Origin: an uncultured Kiritimatiellota bacterium
Lineage (GTDB): Bacteria; Verrucomicrobiota; Kiritimatiellia; RFP12; UBA1067
Assembly (NCBI GenBank): GCA_934667295.1
Contig: CAKULR010000027.1
Location: forward strand, 1 to 13,071
Length of the DNA: 13,071 nt
Direction of reading: 5' to 3'
Shown here: one piece after another, positions 10,517 to 13,071 of the stretch
Layout of the letters: every line of letters starts with the position of its first letter
How positions within the stretch are numbered: the stretch's first letter is position 1
Position numbers and translations under genes: made by a program
The notes under the pieces: generated by a model
What the model saw: only the letters and a program-made list of their open reading frames with translations
Databases searched by the model: none
What the model was told of the DNA's origin: nothing

Positions 10517-11918
10517 CCCCAAACGGGGACAAATCGTCCTTGTGCTTGCGTTCATGGTCCTGGGGCTGCTGTTCCTCGTGCTCGTGAACGCGGACGTCTT
10601 CCTCGCGATCCGGGGCAAGGGCCGCCTCCAGAACGCGGGCGACGCCGCCGCGCTCGCCGCCGCGCGCTGGCAGGGCGTCACGCTCAACGCCCTCGGCGCG
10701 CTCAACCTCGCGCAGATCGACATCGCGTGCAAATCTGCGGGCGACCCCGCCACCGCCTCCAACCTCGTCGCGGGCGTCCAGCACCTCCAGGAACGCCTCG
10801 TCTTCGCGGGGCCCCTCGCGGGCCTCTACGCTTCGCAGCTCGCCGCGAAGCGCAACGGCGTCCTGCCCGACCCCGACATGGCCCGCCTCGTCGAGGACGC
10901 CCGCGCCGGGGCGGCCTCCTACGTCCCCGCCACGCCCTCCTGGCCCGGAAAGGCCCAGGACTACGCGGAGATGCTGCGCGGCGCCGTGCAGGACGGCGTC
11001 TACGCCGGTTGCGAGAACGCCCGCTACTACAACTACGGCGCGACCGGCGCGCACCCGCTCTACGACAGGGCGTTCTACTACGCCGTGGACGGCGAGGACT
11101 GGTGCTGGTTCTTCCTGCGCGACGACATGATGGCCCTTCTCCAGGGCTTCACCGGCTGGGGCGAGGTGCCCGTCGGCCTCGCCGCCTCCCCGCAGAACCC
11201 CGAGTTCTTCCCCGTGGACGTGACGGCGCGCGCGGACGCCCTCCAGGACGTCGATCCCGACCGGAACGGCATGCGCATCCGGCAGTACGTCCTCGACCGG
11301 GCCCAACGCGCCGGCTGCGCGCACGTCACCGACGCCGCCTTCGACCGCTCCGGCGTCCTGACCAACCGGACCGACTACGTCTGGTACCTCTACGGTTCGG
11401 ACTGGCGCCGCTGGGACGAGATGCACGTCGGCGGTGAGGCGCGCCTCCCCCTTCGCAGCGACGTCCAGCCCCGCTACGACATCTTCGGCGCCTCGGCCGC
11501 CGCCCGCGTCACCGCCACGCTGAAGACCGTCACCCCCGGCGTCGCGGACCGTCCGAACGTCTGGACCGCCGCCGCCAAGCCCTTCGGCGAACTCGACGGC
11601 GCCACCGTCACCCTCGACGGCACCTTCCCGCTCGTCACCCCCGCCTTCACCGCCGTGCGCCTCATCCCGCTCGCCGGTGCGTCGGAACAGTGCCTCAACA
11701 TGGCCGAGGGTGCCTGGGTCGTCCACACGCGCGACCACGTGCAGGCCTGCGCCGAGGGGCACTTCGCCGCCGGCTGCACCTACTGCGCCACGCTGCGTAC
11801 CTGGCACGATCCGGCGTTCCGCTCGCGCGGCGTGCAGTGGCTTTCCGTGAACAGCGCCCAGTGCCGCCGCCCCACGGACGGCACGGCCCCGGGAGGAGGG
11901 ACGCGCCATGCACGGTAG
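10446..11918 (+). CDS. TadG-like protein with repeat-derived N-terminus
   Basis: A 490-aa protein from ATG 10446 (493 from TTG 10437). Neither start has a convincing ribosome site. Residues 5-26 (VRYLRAEGPLNHLKAAGRLN) are encoded by two hairpin repeat units. The recognisable protein begins at KRGQIVLVLAFMVLGLLFLV (26-45), a TadE/G-type N-terminal span. It is followed by IRGKGRLQNAGDAAALAAAR (55-74), the signature of the Tad/TadG family (PF13400-type). The remaining 400 residues form a large extracytoplasmic domain with several Cys and many Trp/Tyr, including ENARYYNYGATGAHPLYDRA. The gene overlaps the next one by 11 nt. TadG-type proteins are anchored in the membrane and needed for pilus assembly or function. 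The original start was probably near GQIVLV before the repeat arrived. Confidence 0.75.
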   Translation: MATIVRYLRAEGPLNHLKAAGRLNPKRGQIVLVLAFMVLGLLFLVLVNADVFLAIRGKGRLQNAGDAAALAAARWQGVTLNALGALNLAQIDIACKSAGDPATASNLVAGVQHLQERLVFAGPLAGLYASQLAAKRNGVLPDPDMARLVEDARAGAASYVPATPSWPGKAQDYAEMLRGAVQDGVYAGCENARYYNYGATGAHPLYDRAFYYAVDGEDWCWFFLRDDMMALLQGFTGWGEVPVGLAASPQNPEFFPVDVTARADALQDVDPDRNGMRIRQYVLDRAQRAGCAHVTDAAFDRSGVLTNRTDYVWYLYGSDWRRWDEMHVGGEARLPLRSDVQPRYDIFGASAAARVTATLKTVTPGVADRPNVWTAAAKPFGELDGATVTLDGTFPLVTPAFTAVRLIPLAGASEQCLNMAEGAWVVHTRDHVQACAEGHFAAGCTYCATLRTWHDPAFRSRGVQWLSVNSAQCRRPTDGTAPGGGTRHAR

Positions 11919-12324
11919 GAATGGCCAGGCCATGGTCGAATTCGCCCTCTGCGTCTTCGCGCTCGCGCTCGTCCTGAGCGCCCTCTTCGCGTTCGGCGCC
12001 ATCATCCCGCGCACGACACGGCTCCAGAGCGAAGTCCGCCGGGCCGCCGGACTCGCCGCCGCGTCCGGTTCGGCCGCCGCCGTCGGCTCCCTGCCCGCCC
12101 CCCTTTCGGACAACCTTCCCGCCGCGCTCCGTCCCCTCCCCGCGCTCGAACTCGTCACGGAGGAGCGGCACGAGACGGTCGACCTGGACGCCCTGGCCGC
12201 CGAATACCTCTTCGAGACGAACGAGGGCCGCGAATACCGCCTCCATGAACAGGCCTCCCTGCCCGTCCTGGGCGTGCCCCCCTGCGACGTGCCCGCCCTC
12301 ACGGCGGAAGGAGGCCTCCGGTGA
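11908..12324 (+). CDS. TadE-like protein 2
   Basis: A 138-aa protein with a very short leader, MHGRNG, then QAMVEFALCVFALALVLSALF: Glu at +5, Phe at +6, and one membrane span (7-30). IIPRTTRLQSEVRRAAGLAAASGSA follows, the helical continuation typical of TadE. The second half (residues about 70-138) is acidic and Leu/Pro-rich, with LPVLGVPPCDVPAL near the end. The ATG at 11908 has a strong GGGAGGAGGG site 7-16 nt upstream and overlaps the TadG-like gene by 11 nt. Its stop shares bases with the next start (GTGA). Position and motif make it a second pseudopilin of the Tad system. Confidence 0.78.
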   Translation: MHGRNGQAMVEFALCVFALALVLSALFAFGAIIPRTTRLQSEVRRAAGLAAASGSAAAVGSLPAPLSDNLPAALRPLPALELVTEERHETVDLDALAAEYLFETNEGREYRLHEQASLPVLGVPPCDVPALTAEGGLR

Positions 12325-12659
12325 AGCGCCTCGTTTTCGTCCCCGCCCTTCTCGTCCTCGTCGCAGCCCTGCTGGCCGGAGGCTGGATTTTCCGCACGCA
12401 GACAACCGTCGAACCCGCCTACGCGGAAACCCTCGCCGGGGACATGGTGGTTGCCGTGCGGTTCGAGTCCGGCTCCGCTACCGAGGCCGCCGAACGGGCC
12501 GCCGAGACCTACCGCGCCGCCGGATGGAAGGAGCTTCCCGTCTCGACCCGCACCTTCCGCCTCTTCGCGCGCGGCCCCCGCACCGCCGCCCTGCTCGCCG
12601 AGGACATACCGTCGGGCAACGCCCGCGTCACCGAATTCCGCCGGGGCAAAGAACCTTGA
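12321..12659 (+). CDS. Small membrane-anchored protein of Tad locus
   Basis: A 112-aa protein, not recognised. The N-terminus MKRLVFVPALLVLVAALLAG is a signal anchor or signal peptide (residues 4-21). The rest is a small extracytoplasmic alpha/beta domain (VEPAYAETLAGDMVVAVRFE, TEAAERAAETYRAAGWKELP, TRTFRLFARGPRTAALL). It starts with GTG at 12321, overlapping the previous stop as GTGA, and ends 15 nt before the CpaB-like gene. It is therefore in the middle of the pilus operon and probably a periplasmic accessory factor. The fold of a short helix between strands could suit a protein-interaction role. No function can be named. Confidence 0.7.
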   Translation: MKRLVFVPALLVLVAALLAGGWIFRTQTTVEPAYAETLAGDMVVAVRFESGSATEAAERAAETYRAAGWKELPVSTRTFRLFARGPRTAALLAEDIPSGNARVTEFRRGKEP

Positions 12660-12674
12660 ACCCATGAGGACAAC

Positions 12675-13071
12675 ATGAAACAGAAGATCGTACTCATCGT
12701 CGCCGTCGTTGCCGGGCTTTTGGCCGCGCTGCTCACGCGCACCTACCTCACGAGCAAGGATGCCGAATACCGCAGGCTGAAGGCTGACTTCACCGCGAAG
12801 CACGGGACATTCGACGTCCTCTGCTTCGCGAAGGACGTTCCGAGCGGCACCGTCATCCGGGAGGAAGACCTCCGCAAGAAGACCGTCCCCCAGAGCGGCC
12901 TCAACGGACAGGCCCTCACGCGCGCGAACGTGCCCGACATCGTGGGGCGGCGGCTCGTGAACGGACGGCGCGCGAAGGAGGTGCTCTTCTGGTCCGACAT
13001 CGAGGGCGGCAACCCCGTCGGCGGCGGCCTCGCGGCCGACATCCGCAAGAAGATGCGCGCCGTCTCCATCA
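12675..13071 (+). CDS. cpaB: CpaB/RcpC Flp pilus assembly protein (5' part)
   Basis: The frame is open to the window end, giving 132 residues. A signal anchor (KIVLIVAVVAGLLAALLT, about 4-21) is followed by a SAF-type domain: VLCFAKDVPSGTVIREEDLR, then KKTVP, IVGRRLVNGRRAKEVLFWSD. The glycine-rich linker GGNPVGGGLAADIRKKMRAV, continuing SI, is the usual 'IPxGMRAVSI' junction to the second CpaB domain. CpaB/RcpC lies in the periplasm and is thought to help the RcpA/CpaC secretin in Tad pilus assembly. AGGA (12667-12670) is 4 nt before the ATG. CpaB usually precedes the secretin gene, so the locus should continue past 13071. Confidence 0.88.
   Translation, partial: MKQKIVLIVAVVAGLLAALLTRTYLTSKDAEYRRLKADFTAKHGTFDVLCFAKDVPSGTVIREEDLRKKTVPQSGLNGQALTRANVPDIVGRRLVNGRRAKEVLFWSDIEGGNPVGGGLAADIRKKMRAVSI

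Noticed and set aside
10494..12803. A 769-codon minus-strand open frame
   Set aside because: It is antisense to the TadG-like, TadE-like and 112-aa genes, is Gly/Arg/Glu-rich with no motif, and crosses several real gene boundaries.

Overview
This window joins two different kinds of DNA. Bases 1 to about 4930 look like the end of an integrated accessory element. It holds divergent small DNA-binding regulators, toxin-antitoxin-like genes, broken gene remnants and unrecognised small genes, with visibly mixed base composition. Bases 4930 to 13071 look like ordinary chromosome: a very GC-rich RND efflux operon on the minus strand and the start of a Tad/Flp pilus locus on the plus strand. The organism is a high-GC Gram-negative-type bacterium, shown by a tripartite-type RND pump and its membrane fusion protein. 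A lineage near the PVC group (for example Kiritimatiellota) is only an impression from the repeat style and Tad gene style; no marker gene here settles it.

Accessory part: an 87-aa HTH-like protein (98-361, minus) and an XRE repressor-like protein (452-796, plus) diverge from a 90-bp gap. The gap contains a 17-bp near-perfect palindrome, an arrangement like a phage or ICE switch. Next come a truncated second XRE gene (831-971), a good promoter, and an operon of a 66-aa protein, an ADP-ribosyltransferase-fold protein and a HicB-like protein (1056-2177). That operon runs into a small gene broken by an in-frame TAA (2167-2382). A two-gene minus-strand operon of unknown function follows (3348 to 2435). 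Two plus-strand units are then each preceded by a copy of the same 57-bp promoter module: a 67-aa protein plus a DUF2335 membrane protein, and a 191-aa protein that seems to fuse a RelB/DinJ-like N-terminus to a HicB-like domain. The part ends with what looks like the 3' tail of a tRNA gene (T-loop to CCA) followed by a strong terminator. This is what an integration event in a tRNA gene leaves at one end.

Chromosomal part: an RND inner-membrane pump (5072-8170) and its periplasmic adaptor (8167-9261) form an ATGA-overlapping operon. It diverges from the Tad/Flp locus through a perfect 12+12 inverted repeat in which each arm is an extended -10 box. The pilus locus encodes a hidden 52-aa Flp-type pilin, a 77-aa Flp pilin, a TadE-like protein, a TadG-like protein, a second TadE-like protein, a small membrane-anchored protein and the start of CpaB/RcpC. 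Between the first TadE-like gene and the TadG-like gene lies an AT-rich 8-bp tandem array with three short C(GNA)G hairpins. Two of these hairpins are translated as the N-terminus of the TadG-like protein.

Promoters share an extended -10 of the form TGGTATAAT. Two genes start exactly 7 nt after that box, which predicts leaderless mRNAs.
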